Notes: generated by a model from the letters alone, not told the origin. Positions 1 through 7,320 are shown, counted from the first letter of the stretch. The stretch: 25,559 bases of DNA from DATCZS01 sp036525795 (GCA_036525795.1 DATCZS010000077.1:1-25559), one strand, 5' to 3'. Program-made: numbers and translations.

Positions 1-417
1 GATGGAGGCGTTCCCCGAACCGAGGGCGGCCACTGACGGGTCCAAGAAGACCGGCTTACCCAGGAGGCGAGGCGGTCCACCGTCGGCCAGGTTGGAGACG
101 AGAAACGCGTTGTTGCCGTCCCGCAGGTTGCGGATGTAGCCGAAGGTGGCGGGTGCCATCACCCACACACCGTTCGCTGCGTATTCCTCGTTGACTCCGC
201 CGTAGACCATGTCGATGAGTTCGTTGGCGTCCACACCAGAGGCGACCGTGCCGGCCACCGCCGTCCCGACTTCCGCCACCGTGGCGGTGACGACACCTCT
301 GGGCTGGTTGGTTCCCGAACCCGAGACGTAGTGGGCGCCCGACGCCCGACCGAGCGCCCGGCCAAGGTCGAACGCAAGGAAGTCAACCAAATCGGTCTCC
401 GTGCTCTCCGCCGCCAT
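1..417 (-). CDS. HK97-type phage major capsid protein, partial and apparently 5'-truncated
   Basis: The minus-strand frame is open from the left window edge to an ATG at 415-417 (139 codons). It reads like the second half of a phage major capsid protein of the HK97 fold (Phage_capsid family). Visible hallmarks are the DLVDFLAFDLGRALGRA helix, the GSGTNQPRGVV segment, NGVWVMAPATFGYIRNLRDG, and the LLGKPVFLD strand near the edge. Family members are usually about 300-420 residues, and about 150-200 residues normally precede the DLVDFLA helix. Here only 16 codons separate that helix from an in-frame stop at 460-462, and the divergent DUF4032 gene begins at 556, so the N-terminal arm and half of the core are missing. 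A purine-rich GGGGGAG lies just before the ATG. It is most likely a prophage relic; no terminase, portal or protease is visible. The true stop lies outside the window. Confidence 0.8.
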   Translation of the reverse strand, partial: MAAESTETDLVDFLAFDLGRALGRASGAHYVSGSGTNQPRGVVTATVAEVGTAVAGTVASGVDANELIDMVYGGVNEEYAANGVWVMAPATFGYIRNLRDGNNAFLVSNLADGGPPRLLGKPVFLDPSVAALGSGNASI

Positions 418-542
418 CGGGCTCCCCCATCCCCGGATGACGTACTGGTGCCCGACGTGTCAGCCTGACCCCCGCGCCCGGCGCGTCGGTCCTCCGGAGT
501 GACAGCTCCCATCTGGACGCGCTCGGGGCGTCCGGAGCCCGG

Positions 543-548
543 TAGCGT
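543..548 (+). promoter_or_regulatory. Leaderless -10 element of the DUF4032 gene
   Basis: TAGCGT lies 7 nt before the GTG at 556. A -10 this close to the start places transcription initiation at or next to the start codon, implying a leaderless mRNA and supporting the 556 start. No clear -35 is seen. Confidence 0.55.
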
Positions 549-555
549 GCGGTGC

Positions 556-1761
556 GTGCCATTGGAGCTGACCGTCCGCGCCGGGCATCCCGAGTTTCTC
601 GACCTGCCTTGGGACCGGTCGATCGTGGACTGGGACGTGCCGCACATGGTCGATCTCCCCAAGGGGATCTCTCGCCACGAGGTGCGTTTCTTCCAGTACG
701 GCGAAGGCGTCTACGTCATCAAGGAACTCCCGACCAGGCCGGCGCGGCGGGATTACACGGTGTTGAGGACACTCGAGTCCTCAGACTCGCCCGCGGTCCG
801 CCCGGTGGGCCTGGTCGAAGGCAGGTCGGGTGATCCCACCGAGGAGCGATCCGCTGCCCTGATCACGGCCTATGAGCCGTTCTCGTTCTCGTACCGGCAG
901 CTGGTCGCCGGAACGGGATTCGGGCCTCGCCGCCGGCAGATGCTCGACGCCTTCGCCGAGCTGCTCGTCGAGCTGCATCTCGCCGGCGTGTTCTGGGGAG
1001 ATTGCTCACTCTCCAACGTGTTGTACCGATACGACGCCGAGGCGATCGAGACCGTGATGGTCGACGCCGAGACGGCCGAGGTGTACCAAGGCGGCGGGTT
1101 GTCCGATGGGAGACGCCAGGAGGACCTCGAGATCATGGTCATGAACGTGGCTGGAGGAATGGCAGACATCGCCGCCTCCCAGGGCGTCGACGCAGACGAG
1201 GCCGACCTGGCACTCGGGGATGACATCGCGGCGAGGTACCACTCGCTCTGGACCGAGCTGAATGCTGCGGACGTCGTTCCGCCGGACGAGACCTACCGGA
1301 TTCGGCAACGAATCGAGAGGCTCAACGATCTGGGGTTCCAGGTGACCGAGATCGACCTCGTACCGGTCGACGAAACCGGATCGAGGTTGCGACTCACGCC
1401 CAAGGTCGGCGGACGGAGATTCCACACGACCCGGCTGAAGGAGCTGACCGGGATCGAAGCACTGGAACAACAAGCGAAACAGATCCTCTCGGATCTGTAT
1501 TACTTCCAGGCCACCGCCGGGACGACCACCGCCACGGGCAAGAACGTGGCCGCCATCCAATGGCGAGTGCACCGATTCGAGCCGATGATGGAGCGCATGC
1601 GCTCCATCGAGGGAGTCGTCGACCCGATCCAGGCCTACTGCGACCTCTTGCACCACCGTTTCGTCATGTCCGAGGGGATCGGGTCGGACGTGGGAAACGA
1701 CGCCGCCCTCGAGGACTGGATCGCTCGCGGTAGGCCCGGCTATCCGCTCGGATCTTCCTGA
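556..1761 (+). CDS. DUF4032 protein with a kinase-like (LPS-kinase/InaA-type) fold
   Basis: This 401-residue protein matches actinobacterial DUF4032 proteins, which pair a small-kinase-like lobe with a conserved C-terminal DUF4032 region. The N-terminus FLDLPWDRSIVDWD and GISRHEVRF are typical of the family. Kinase-like elements are VIKE (Lys near residue 56), HLAGVFWGDCSLSNVLY (residues 141-157, Asp149 and Asn154 as in a catalytic loop) and VDAE (Asp170, in the metal-binding DFG position). No membrane segment or signal peptide is seen. The frame is open from a GTG at 499, but the 556 start fits the family N-terminus and has a -10 element 7 nt upstream. The substrate is unknown; a phosphotransfer role is inferred from fold. 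It runs convergently with cofH and is separated from it by a hairpin. Confidence 0.8.
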   Translation: MPLELTVRAGHPEFLDLPWDRSIVDWDVPHMVDLPKGISRHEVRFFQYGEGVYVIKELPTRPARRDYTVLRTLESSDSPAVRPVGLVEGRSGDPTEERSAALITAYEPFSFSYRQLVAGTGFGPRRRQMLDAFAELLVELHLAGVFWGDCSLSNVLYRYDAEAIETVMVDAETAEVYQGGGLSDGRRQEDLEIMVMNVAGGMADIAASQGVDADEADLALGDDIAARYHSLWTELNAADVVPPDETYRIRQRIERLNDLGFQVTEIDLVPVDETGSRLRLTPKVGGRRFHTTRLKELTGIEALEQQAKQILSDLYYFQATAGTTTATGKNVAAIQWRVHRFEPMMERMRSIEGVVDPIQAYCDLLHHRFVMSEGIGSDVGNDAALEDWIARGRPGYPLGSS

Positions 1762-1766
1762 CGGTC

Positions 1767-1786
1767 ACCGCGGGTTCCCCGCCGGT
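1767..1786. terminator. Hairpin between convergent genes (candidate bidirectional terminator)
   Basis: ACCG-CGGG, loop TTC, then CCCG-(C)-CGGT forms an 8-bp GC-rich stem with one bulged base, located in the 48-nt gap between the DUF4032 stop and the cofH stop. There is no U-tract, so intrinsic termination is plausible but not certain. Confidence 0.4.
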
Positions 1787-1809
1787 CGGTTCCGCCGCGA
1801 CCCGTGCGC

Positions 1810-3669
1810 TCACGGGGCGGCAACCGGCTCGTACACGGTGTTTCGACGAACCGGTACGCGGCCCACGCCCCGAATCGTTCGCTCGAAGTCGTCTGGGGTC
1901 ACTTCCTGCCCGTGGGAGGCTCCGGCCGACCGGGTGATGATCTCGCCCATCAACGTGCCGCCCAGGTCGTTGCACCCCGCCTCGAGCAGCCTGGCTCCGC
2001 CGTCGAGCCCCAGCTTCACCCAGGACGCCTGGATGTTGGGGATGAGCCCGTCGAATGCGATCCGGGCGACGGCGTGTATCAACACCACCTCGTCCCAGGT
2101 CGGACCCGGACGCGAGCGGCCTCGCAGGTAGATCGGCGATCCCATGTGGACGAACGGCAGGGGCACGAATTCCGTGAAGCCCCCCGTTCGCTGCTGCACC
2201 TGCCGGATCACGTCGAGGTGGTTCGCCCAGGCGCGCGGATGGTCGATGTGGCCGAACATGATGGTGGCGGTGGCCTTGAGTCCCAGGTCGTGGGCAGTGA
2301 GCATCACGTCTGCCCACTGCGACGACCGGATCTTGTCCGGGCAGAGGTGGAGCCGGACGTCGTCGTCGAGGATCTCCGCGGCGGTACCGGGAAGGGTGCC
2401 GAGCCCGGCGTCGCGGAGGCGGGTCAGGAACTCACGCACGCTCATGTCGAGCGTCGTCGCACCCTGCCACACCTCGAGCGGCGTGAACCCGTGGATGTGC
2501 ATGTCGGGCAGGCTCGCCTTGATCGCCTCGACCACTCCCACGTAGAAGTCGCCTGTGAATTCGGGATGGATGCCGCCCTGGAGGGTCACCTCGGTGGCTC
2601 CCAGCTCCCACGCCTCCACCGCGCGGGCGACGATCTCCGGCACGCCCATCAGGTAGGGATCGCCGCGCAGGTTGAGGCTCCGCGGGCCCTTGGAGAAGGC
2701 GCAGAACCCGCACCGGAAGTAGCACATGTTCGTGTAGTTGATGTTGCGGTTCACCACGTAGGTGACCTCCTCACCCACCACCCGCTGTCTCAGGCGATCG
2801 GCGACCCACGCGATCGCATCCACCTCGTCGCCCCTGGCCCGGAAGAGCTCCTCGATCTCGGCGATCGACGGGGCCATCCCCGCCAGAGACCGTTCGAGGA
2901 TCGGACGTAGGTCGCCGGCGCCGTCGAGCTGGGGTGAGGCTGCGCCCTGGACCCACGACGCATCGGCCCATTCTGCGGAGAAGCGGCGCTCGGGGACCGG
3001 AGGGGCGGAGTCCTTCCCCGGGGCCCAGGAGTAGCGGGGCCGGGCGGCGCCCGATGCGTCCACCTGGTTGCACCATGCCGAGAACTGGCTCTCGTCGAGT
3101 TCGGCCCGAACGGCATCGATCTCCACGCCGACCGGCAGCGCCGTCCGCTCGACCAGCCGGAACTCGGGAAGGGCGCCGCGCAGCTCTCCGAGACGCTCGG
3201 CGTCCCAGTCCCGCAGGAGGAGGTCGCCTGCCCCAGCGCCCACTGCCAGCCGGGCCTGTTCGACGTCGTCGACGAACACGGAGACCACCGCGGACAGGCC
3301 GGGCCGGTCGAGCCGGGAAACGGCATCTGCCACCGCGGACCGCGCGACCCGCACGTGCCGGGCGCCCGAACGGGCGACGGCATCCAGAACCTCTTCGTGC
3401 CGCTCCGTGTCGATCACCGTGATCCGCCACCCCGGCACACCTCGCTCGGCCAGCGCCAGCGCGCCGGACGGGTCGACCATCCAGGCTGCGGCCTCTCGAT
3501 CGGCCGACCCTGACACCACCAGCATGTGCTCTGCTGCGGCGGAGGCGACGTCTTCGGGCGTCGGTGCGATCAGTTCGAGCCAGGTGGTGGCCTCCCGGCG
3601 TCTGGTCGCCGCCGCCATCTGGTTCACCGAGTCGGCGGGCCGAACCCGGGAGAAGGTGATCACGGTCAT
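1810..3669 (-). CDS. cofH: CofH, 5-amino-6-(D-ribitylamino)uracil--tyrosine 4-hydroxyphenyl transferase, with a long N-terminal extension
   Basis: This 619-residue radical-SAM enzyme is the second half of the 7,8-didemethyl-8-hydroxy-5-deazariboflavin (Fo) synthase of coenzyme F420 synthesis. The CofH domain begins near residue 250. NRNINYTNMCYFRCGFC carries the CxxxCxxC [4Fe-4S] motif (Cys316, Cys320, Cys323). Further CofH signatures are TLQGGIHPE (362-370), HIHGFTPLE, LPGTAAEILDD, TATIMFGHID and CNDLGGTLM. A usual CofH is about 350-400 residues. The first ~245 residues here are extra: an alpha/beta-looking region (for example RITVID, SAVVSVFVDD, AGDLLLRDWD) that I do not recognise and that is not a second radical-SAM domain. 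The ATG at 3669 overlaps the cofG stop as ATGA, implying translational coupling. Function is confident; the role of the extension is unknown. Confidence 0.93.
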   Translation of the reverse strand: MTVITFSRVRPADSVNQMAAATRRREATTWLELIAPTPEDVASAAAEHMLVVSGSADREAAAWMVDPSGALALAERGVPGWRITVIDTERHEEVLDAVARSGARHVRVARSAVADAVSRLDRPGLSAVVSVFVDDVEQARLAVGAGAGDLLLRDWDAERLGELRGALPEFRLVERTALPVGVEIDAVRAELDESQFSAWCNQVDASGAARPRYSWAPGKDSAPPVPERRFSAEWADASWVQGAASPQLDGAGDLRPILERSLAGMAPSIAEIEELFRARGDEVDAIAWVADRLRQRVVGEEVTYVVNRNINYTNMCYFRCGFCAFSKGPRSLNLRGDPYLMGVPEIVARAVEAWELGATEVTLQGGIHPEFTGDFYVGVVEAIKASLPDMHIHGFTPLEVWQGATTLDMSVREFLTRLRDAGLGTLPGTAAEILDDDVRLHLCPDKIRSSQWADVMLTAHDLGLKATATIMFGHIDHPRAWANHLDVIRQVQQRTGGFTEFVPLPFVHMGSPIYLRGRSRPGPTWDEVVLIHAVARIAFDGLIPNIQASWVKLGLDGGARLLEAGCNDLGGTLMGEIITRSAGASHGQEVTPDDFERTIRGVGRVPVRRNTVYEPVAAP

Positions 3670-4814
3670 CTCGGAGAGCCTTCCAATCGGGGAGTACGCG
3701 CATGTCCGCCTTCGTCGACCGATGCCCTGACCCGATCGAGGACGCCCGGATCGATCCATCGTTCGGAGATGAACTCGGGATACACCGGGAGTCTCGGCGC
3801 CAGATCGAAGCCGGCGGCGACGGTGCGGGCAGCCAGCTCCTCGAGGTGGGGCCACGGCGCCTCGGGATTCACCCAGTCGATGGTCAGCGGCGAGACCCCG
3901 CCCCAATCGTTGATCCCGGCGTCCAGGTAGATCTCGAACCGCTCGGTCAGGTTCGGCGGAACCTGCAGGTTCACTTCGGCACCGAGAATCCAGCGGGCAA
4001 CCGCGACCACCCTGGCGAACCACTGCGGGATGGGCTCGGCGTTGCGGCGCATCGGGGTGTCCGCCTTCGCCCTGAAGTTCTGGATGATGACCTCCTGGAG
4101 GTGCCCGTGCCGGCGATGGATGTCCGACAGGACGAACAGCGAGTCGACGATCTCCTCGTGCGTCTCGCCGATCCCCACCAGGATGCCGGTGGTGAAGGGG
4201 ACGTCCAGCCGGCCGGCGGTCTCCAGGACCGAGAGGCGCACATGTGGATCCTTGTCCGGGCACCCGTGGTGCGGCATTCCCGGCTCCATCAACCGGGGCG
4301 AGGCGTTCTCGAGCATCATCCCCATCGACACGTTGGACGGCCGCAGCGCTGCCATCTCGTCCGCGTTCATCACCCCGGGGTTGGCGTGCGGGAACAGCGA
4401 CGTCTCCGCCAACACGATCTCGCTCATCTCTCGCACGTATGAGATCGTCGATTCATGCCCGTGCGCGTTCAGGAACTCCCTGGCCTGGCGCCACCGCGCC
4501 TCGGGCCGGTCCCCCAGCGTGAAGAGAGCCTCCGTGCAGCCGTGCCGCTGGCCCGCCCGCGCAACCGCCAGCACGTCGTCGGGCTCCAGGTAGACGCCGC
4601 CGGCGCCCGGCGGCTTGGCAAACGTGCAGTAGGTGCAGGTATCGCGACAGAGCGTGGTGAGCGGGATGAAGACCTTCCGGCTGTAGGTGACGGTTCGGCC
4701 CCGTCCCTCGTCGCGCAACCTGGCCGCCTCCGTGAACAAGGCGGCGGCGTCCGCCGTGCCGTCGAGATACCGAAGGGCGAGTTCGCGGTCAGGCGACGAG
4801 TGCATCGCACGCAT
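3666..4814 (-). CDS. cofG: CofG, 7,8-didemethyl-8-hydroxy-5-deazariboflavin synthase subunit 1
   Basis: This 382-residue radical-SAM protein closes the deazaflavin ring of coenzyme F420 together with CofH. YSRKVFIPLTTLCRDTCTYC contains the CxxxCxxC cluster motif (Cys56, Cys60, Cys63). Other CofG hallmarks are LFTLGDRPE, HANPGVMN, GMMLENASPRLM, GILVGIGET, VIIQNFRAK and INDWGGVSPLT. Many actinobacteria fuse the two activities in one FbiC protein; here they are two genes joined by a 4-nt ATGA overlap. Of the two nearby ATGs (4814 and 4805), 4814 is preferred because TACGGT lies exactly 6 nt upstream of it and no ribosome-binding site precedes either. It follows the SDR gene by 35 nt but can be transcribed from its own promoter in that gap. 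Confidence 0.95.
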   Translation of the reverse strand: MRAMHSSPDRELALRYLDGTADAAALFTEAARLRDEGRGRTVTYSRKVFIPLTTLCRDTCTYCTFAKPPGAGGVYLEPDDVLAVARAGQRHGCTEALFTLGDRPEARWRQAREFLNAHGHESTISYVREMSEIVLAETSLFPHANPGVMNADEMAALRPSNVSMGMMLENASPRLMEPGMPHHGCPDKDPHVRLSVLETAGRLDVPFTTGILVGIGETHEEIVDSLFVLSDIHRRHGHLQEVIIQNFRAKADTPMRRNAEPIPQWFARVVAVARWILGAEVNLQVPPNLTERFEIYLDAGINDWGGVSPLTIDWVNPEAPWPHLEELAARTVAAGFDLAPRLPVYPEFISERWIDPGVLDRVRASVDEGGHARTPRLEGSPR

Positions 4815-4820
4815 CGGGGA

Positions 4821-4826
4821 ACCGTA
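4821..4826 (-). promoter_or_regulatory. Leaderless -10 element of cofG
   Basis: Read on the minus strand, TACGGT is followed by TCCCCG and then the cofG ATG. It sits in the 35-nt gap after the SDR gene, so cofGH can be expressed independently of the SDR. Confidence 0.55.
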
Positions 4827-4849
4827 CCCGTTTCTGCTGACGACGTCGC

Positions 4850-5626
4850 TCAGCCCAGCGAGCCCGACGCCCCCGTCACTCCACCGTCCACCGGAAGCAC
4901 GACTCCGGTGATCCACGACGCCTGCTCGGAACACAGGTAGGTGATGGCGCGCGCCACGTCCTCGGGCTCGCCCAGCCGTCCAAGCGGATGGACGGCGGCC
5001 GCCGCCGACTCGTCCGTCGTCCACAGCATCTCCGAGAGTCGCGTCTTCACGATGCCGGGTGCCACCGCGTTCACGCGAACCTTCGGGGCCAGCTCGAACG
5101 CGAGTTGGTGCGTCATGTGGATGAGGGCTGCCTTCCCGATGTTGTATGCACCCAGCAGCGCCGCCGGACGGATGCCGCCCACCGAGGCGACGTTCACGAT
5201 CGATCCACCGTGTCGCTCCATCCATGCCCGATGGGCGAGGCGCGCCCACACGAGCGGCGCCCGCTGATTGACCGCCCACGTCTTGTCGACCGCCCCCATG
5301 TCGACCTGCATGATCGAACCGCCGGACGGATTGGTGCCGGCGTTGTTGACGAGGATGTCGAGGGACCCGAACCGGTCGATGGTCTCGGCCACCGTCCGCT
5401 CGGCATCATCGTCCGAGTCCGCCCTCGCCGCAATCGGCAGGATCGAGTCGATGTCCACGCCGGCCGCCACCATGGCCTCCGCCGCTGCCTCGATGTTGTC
5501 GGGGCGTCGCGAGGTGATGACCACGCCCGCCGCGCCGCTGTTCCCGAGCTCGATCGCGGTGGCCAGCCCGATGCCGCGACTCGCCCCGGTGACCAGCGCC
5601 ACCTTTCCTTCGACAGTGACCTTCAT
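4850..5626 (-). CDS. SDR-family NAD(P)-dependent oxidoreductase
   Basis: A 258-residue classical short-chain dehydrogenase/reductase. It has the cofactor glycine motif TGASRGIG (13-20), NNAG (94-97) and the catalytic triad Ser148, Tyr161, Lys165 within YNIGK. The C-terminus ends with the typical ITGVVLPVDGG strand. The substrate cannot be read from the sequence; FabG-like or secondary-alcohol oxidation are possible. A good ribosome-binding site, GAGGAG 7 nt before the ATG, and an upstream TAGCGT support the start at 5626. It is divergent from the KOW gene and lies just ahead of cofG, but a separate cofG promoter and general SDR character give no strong reason to place it in F420 synthesis. 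Confidence 0.9.
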   Translation of the reverse strand: MKVTVEGKVALVTGASRGIGLATAIELGNSGAAGVVITSRRPDNIEAAAEAMVAAGVDIDSILPIAARADSDDDAERTVAETIDRFGSLDILVNNAGTNPSGGSIMQVDMGAVDKTWAVNQRAPLVWARLAHRAWMERHGGSIVNVASVGGIRPAALLGAYNIGKAALIHMTHQLAFELAPKVRVNAVAPGIVKTRLSEMLWTTDESAAAAVHPLGRLGEPEDVARAITYLCSEQASWITGVVLPVDGGVTGASGSLG

Positions 5627-5654
5627 GCGACGCTCCTCGTTCTTTGCGGCCCGA

Positions 5655-5660
5655 CGCTAG
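5655..5660 (-). promoter_or_regulatory. -10 element of the SDR gene (leadered, with Shine-Dalgarno)
   Basis: TAGCGT on the minus strand lies 28 nt before the ATG, leaving a leader of about 20 nt that contains GAGGAG. It stands back to back with the KOW promoter. Confidence 0.45.
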
Positions 5661-5705
5661 CGGTGGGCCTGTGACGATCGTCGCCCGCCCGGCAGATCCG
5701 GGACC

Positions 5706-5711
5706 TAGGAT
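5706..5711 (+). promoter_or_regulatory. Leaderless -10 element of the KOW-protein gene
   Basis: TAGGAT, then CGAGGT, then ATG at 5718: a 6-nt gap consistent with a leaderless mRNA. Confidence 0.5.
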
Positions 5712-5717
5712 CGAGGT

Positions 5718-5912
5718 ATGGACATCTCCAGCGACCAGTGGGAGCAGACCGAACTCGGAGAGCAGGTCCGCATCGTCGAAGGCCCCCATGCCGACGAGGT
5801 GGGTCGAGTGGTCGAGATGTTGGAGTCCGGAGACCTGATCGTGGTGATCTCGATCCTCGGTGAGGAGCAGCCCATCACGGTCGGGCTCCATCAGGTCGCC
5901 AGGATCGACTGA
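5718..5912 (+). CDS. Standalone NusG-like KOW-domain mini-protein
   Basis: This 64-residue protein resembles only the C-terminal KOW domain of NusG. GEQVRIVEGPHADEVGRVVE followed by DLIVVISILGEEQPITVGL matches the NusG pattern of G-x-V-x-I-x-x-GPF, a GxV turn, then a V-x-V-S-I-F-G strand and a final V-x-L-x-x-x-x-V. The N-terminal NGN domain that binds RNA polymerase in NusG is absent, and no room exists for it upstream. KOW domains bind RNA or ribosomal proteins, so a ribosome- or RNA-associated role is possible but inferred. The gene has its own leaderless promoter, is divergent from the SDR gene and converges on the flavin-reductase gene. The alternative is an unrelated small SH3-like barrel. 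Confidence 0.75.
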   Translation: MDISSDQWEQTELGEQVRIVEGPHADEVGRVVEMLESGDLIVVISILGEEQPITVGLHQVARID

Positions 5913-5922
5913 CGCCCCGACA

Positions 5923-5934
5923 CGCCCTCGGGCG
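5923..5934. terminator. Small inverted repeat between convergent genes
   Basis: CGCCC-TC-GGGCG is a perfect 5-bp inverted repeat in the 24-nt gap between the KOW and flavin-reductase stops. Too short to be confident; position is the main argument. Confidence 0.25.
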
Positions 5935-5936
5935 AG

Positions 5937-6449
5937 TCAGGCGCCGTGGCCACCGCGTTTCACGCCGCCGTATTTCATCCGGGTGTCGCTCATGGCGGCG
6001 GCTCGCTGCTCGTCGTCGTTGATACCCGCCGCGACGACCTCTCCTGCGAACAGGGTGTGGGTGCCGAAGTCGATGGCCTGGCGGACGGCGCAGTCCATCC
6101 AGGCGATTGCCTCATCGAACACGGGGGCCCCGGTCACCTCGATGTGCACCGGCCGGCCATTGAGCGTCGCGCCGTCTCGGGTGGCGGGCTTGGAGAACTT
6201 CACGAACACCCTCGTGTCATCGGGCGACCACAGGTTGATGGTGAAGGATCCGCCGGACGAGATCAGGCGATGGGTGACCGCCGAGTTGTCGACTCCGACA
6301 CCGATCATCACCGGCTCCATCGACAGCTGAGTGATCCAGCTCGTCGTCATGCCGTTCCACTCGCCTTCCCCGGCCGACCCGACCAGGGCGAGGGCATTGG
6401 GGATCTTCCACGTGACCTTGTTGAGCAGTTCGGCGTCGAGAGCGGGCAT
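5937..6449 (-). CDS. Flavin reductase-like, FMN-binding split-barrel protein
   Basis: A 170-residue protein of the flavin reductase-like family. Features seen: IPNALALVGSAGEGEWNGMTTSWITQLSMEPVMIGVGV (residues about 15-52 in two blocks: the small-residue start, then the MTTSW and S-x-x-P-V-M segments that line the FMN site), SGGSFTINLW, and a late GEVVAA strand. Members reduce flavin with NAD(P)H for partner monooxygenases or act as stand-alone flavoproteins; which applies is not visible. No partner monooxygenase lies nearby. The ATG at 6449 has a strong GGAGGAGG ribosome-binding site and an upstream TACGCT. It is divergent from the UspA-like gene. Confidence 0.85.
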   Translation of the reverse strand: MPALDAELLNKVTWKIPNALALVGSAGEGEWNGMTTSWITQLSMEPVMIGVGVDNSAVTHRLISSGGSFTINLWSPDDTRVFVKFSKPATRDGATLNGRPVHIEVTGAPVFDEAIAWMDCAVRQAIDFGTHTLFAGEVVAAGINDDEQRAAAMSDTRMKYGGVKRGGHGA

Positions 6450-6476
6450 CGGTGGTTCCTCCTCCGGTTTTCTCCG

Positions 6477-6482
6477 AGCGTA
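6477..6482 (-). promoter_or_regulatory. -10 element of the flavin-reductase-like gene
   Basis: TACGCT on the minus strand lies about 27 nt before the ATG, leaving a short leader with GGAGGAGG. This is one of the clearly leadered genes in the window. Confidence 0.4.
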
Positions 6483-6543
6483 GGGGCGTGGCGGTGCACG
6501 CACACGGCCGAGGCGTCATCGCACCGGTCGCCCGAGGGCCACC

Positions 6544-6549
6544 TATGCT
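6544..6549 (+). promoter_or_regulatory. Leaderless -10 element of the UspA-like gene
   Basis: TATGCT, then GCGAGG, then GTG at 6556: a 6-nt gap. It supports the GTG start and a leaderless mRNA. Confidence 0.55.
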
Positions 6550-6555
6550 GCGAGG

Positions 6556-7062
6556 GTGCACATCTTGATCGCCACGACGGGCGTCCTGCCGCCTGGGCCA
6601 ACGGCGGCGCTCTGCAGCAAGCTGTGGGACGAGAGCACCCGGCTCACGGTGATGACCGTGATCGAAGTGCCCCGAACCTTCCTCGAGTCGATGGACGAGG
6701 ACGAGCGGCGTTCATTCCTCCATGACGGCGACTGGGAGACCCAGACCGCCGAACTGAAGGCGCTCGGCTACCTGGAGGAACGGGGAAAGCGAGCGGTCGA
6801 TCCCATCGTGTCCGCCCTCGCCCTGGCTCACATGGACGCCGAAGTGGCGTTCGTCGAGGACACCGACCCCGCTGAGGCGATCATTCGCGCCGCCCGTGAG
6901 CGAGAGGCCGACCTGATCATGATGGGCGCCACGAAGCGATTGTTCACCGAGCAGTCCTGGACGTCTGTGTCGAACCGCGTCATGGAACGAACACAGTGCC
7001 CGCTGCTGCTCGTGCCCAGCCCCCGCATCGAAGAAGCCGCCGACCCGCGCCGCGAGCCTTGA
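6556..7062 (+). CDS. Universal stress protein (UspA-like)
   Basis: A 168-residue single-domain Usp fold. The N-terminal strand HILIATTGV, the DPAEAIIRAAREREADLIMMGAT segment (split by the fold's last helix) and the terminal CPLLLVPS strand are typical. The usual ATP-binding motif G-x2-G-x9-G-S/T is degenerate here: after MGAT the expected second and third glycines are replaced (TKRLFTEQSW), so nucleotide binding may be lost. It starts with GTG and has no Shine-Dalgarno but a -10 element 6 nt upstream. Role in stress survival is known for the family in general; the specific trigger is not visible. The gene stands alone, divergent from the flavin-reductase gene. Confidence 0.82.
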   Translation: MHILIATTGVLPPGPTAALCSKLWDESTRLTVMTVIEVPRTFLESMDEDERRSFLHDGDWETQTAELKALGYLEERGKRAVDPIVSALALAHMDAEVAFVEDTDPAEAIIRAAREREADLIMMGATKRLFTEQSWTSVSNRVMERTQCPLLLVPSPRIEEAADPRREP

Positions 7063-7308
7063 CCGACGGTCGGGCGATGGCGGTCGGCCCGCTGACCCAC
7101 CCGCACGTGGACAGCCAGCCCTTCACCCGCTCGCTCACGGGCATCAGGCGCTCCCCCCAGGTCACCCTGATGGATCTCGCCGCCCACCACTCGGCAGGCG
7201 GCTTCTGTGACGAGACGCCGACCGTCGACAGTGTCCTCCCGAGCACTCAGGCCGAGTGTCTCGCCTCCCGCCGGGCTCGCCCGAACGCAATCTGTCACAC
7301 CCCTCCGA
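7063..7308. other. Gene-free block rich in inverted repeats
   Basis: About 250 nt follow the UspA-like stop with no frame showing convincing protein similarity. Several inverted repeats occur: CATCAGG/CCTGATG around a 17-nt loop (7142-7172), GCCGCC/GGCGGC (about 7179-7205) and short stems around 7215 and 7240. It could hold a structured RNA on either strand or a decayed gene. I do not recognise any known riboswitch, RNase P, tmRNA or SRP core motif in it. Confidence 0.4.
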
Positions 7309-7314
7309 TACGTT
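7309..7314 (+). promoter_or_regulatory. Leaderless -10 element of the 122-residue hypothetical gene
   Basis: TACGTT, then GCCGGC, then ATG at 7321: a 6-nt gap as in the other leaderless genes here. Confidence 0.5.
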
Positions 7315-7320
7315 GCCGGC

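Noticed and set aside
499..555. GTG at 499 as the start of the DUF4032 gene
   Set aside because: The added 19 residues do not match the family N-terminus, the GTG has no properly spaced ribosome-binding site, and the -10 hexamer at 543 would fall inside the gene.
1804..2910. A long plus-strand open frame across cofH
   Set aside because: It is the antisense shadow of cofH, which shows the CxxxCxxC cluster and other conserved motifs on the minus strand.
5923..5934. A strong terminator between the KOW and flavin-reductase genes
   Set aside because: Only a 5-bp inverted repeat with a 2-nt loop is present; kept as a low-confidence feature, not claimed as a proper terminator.
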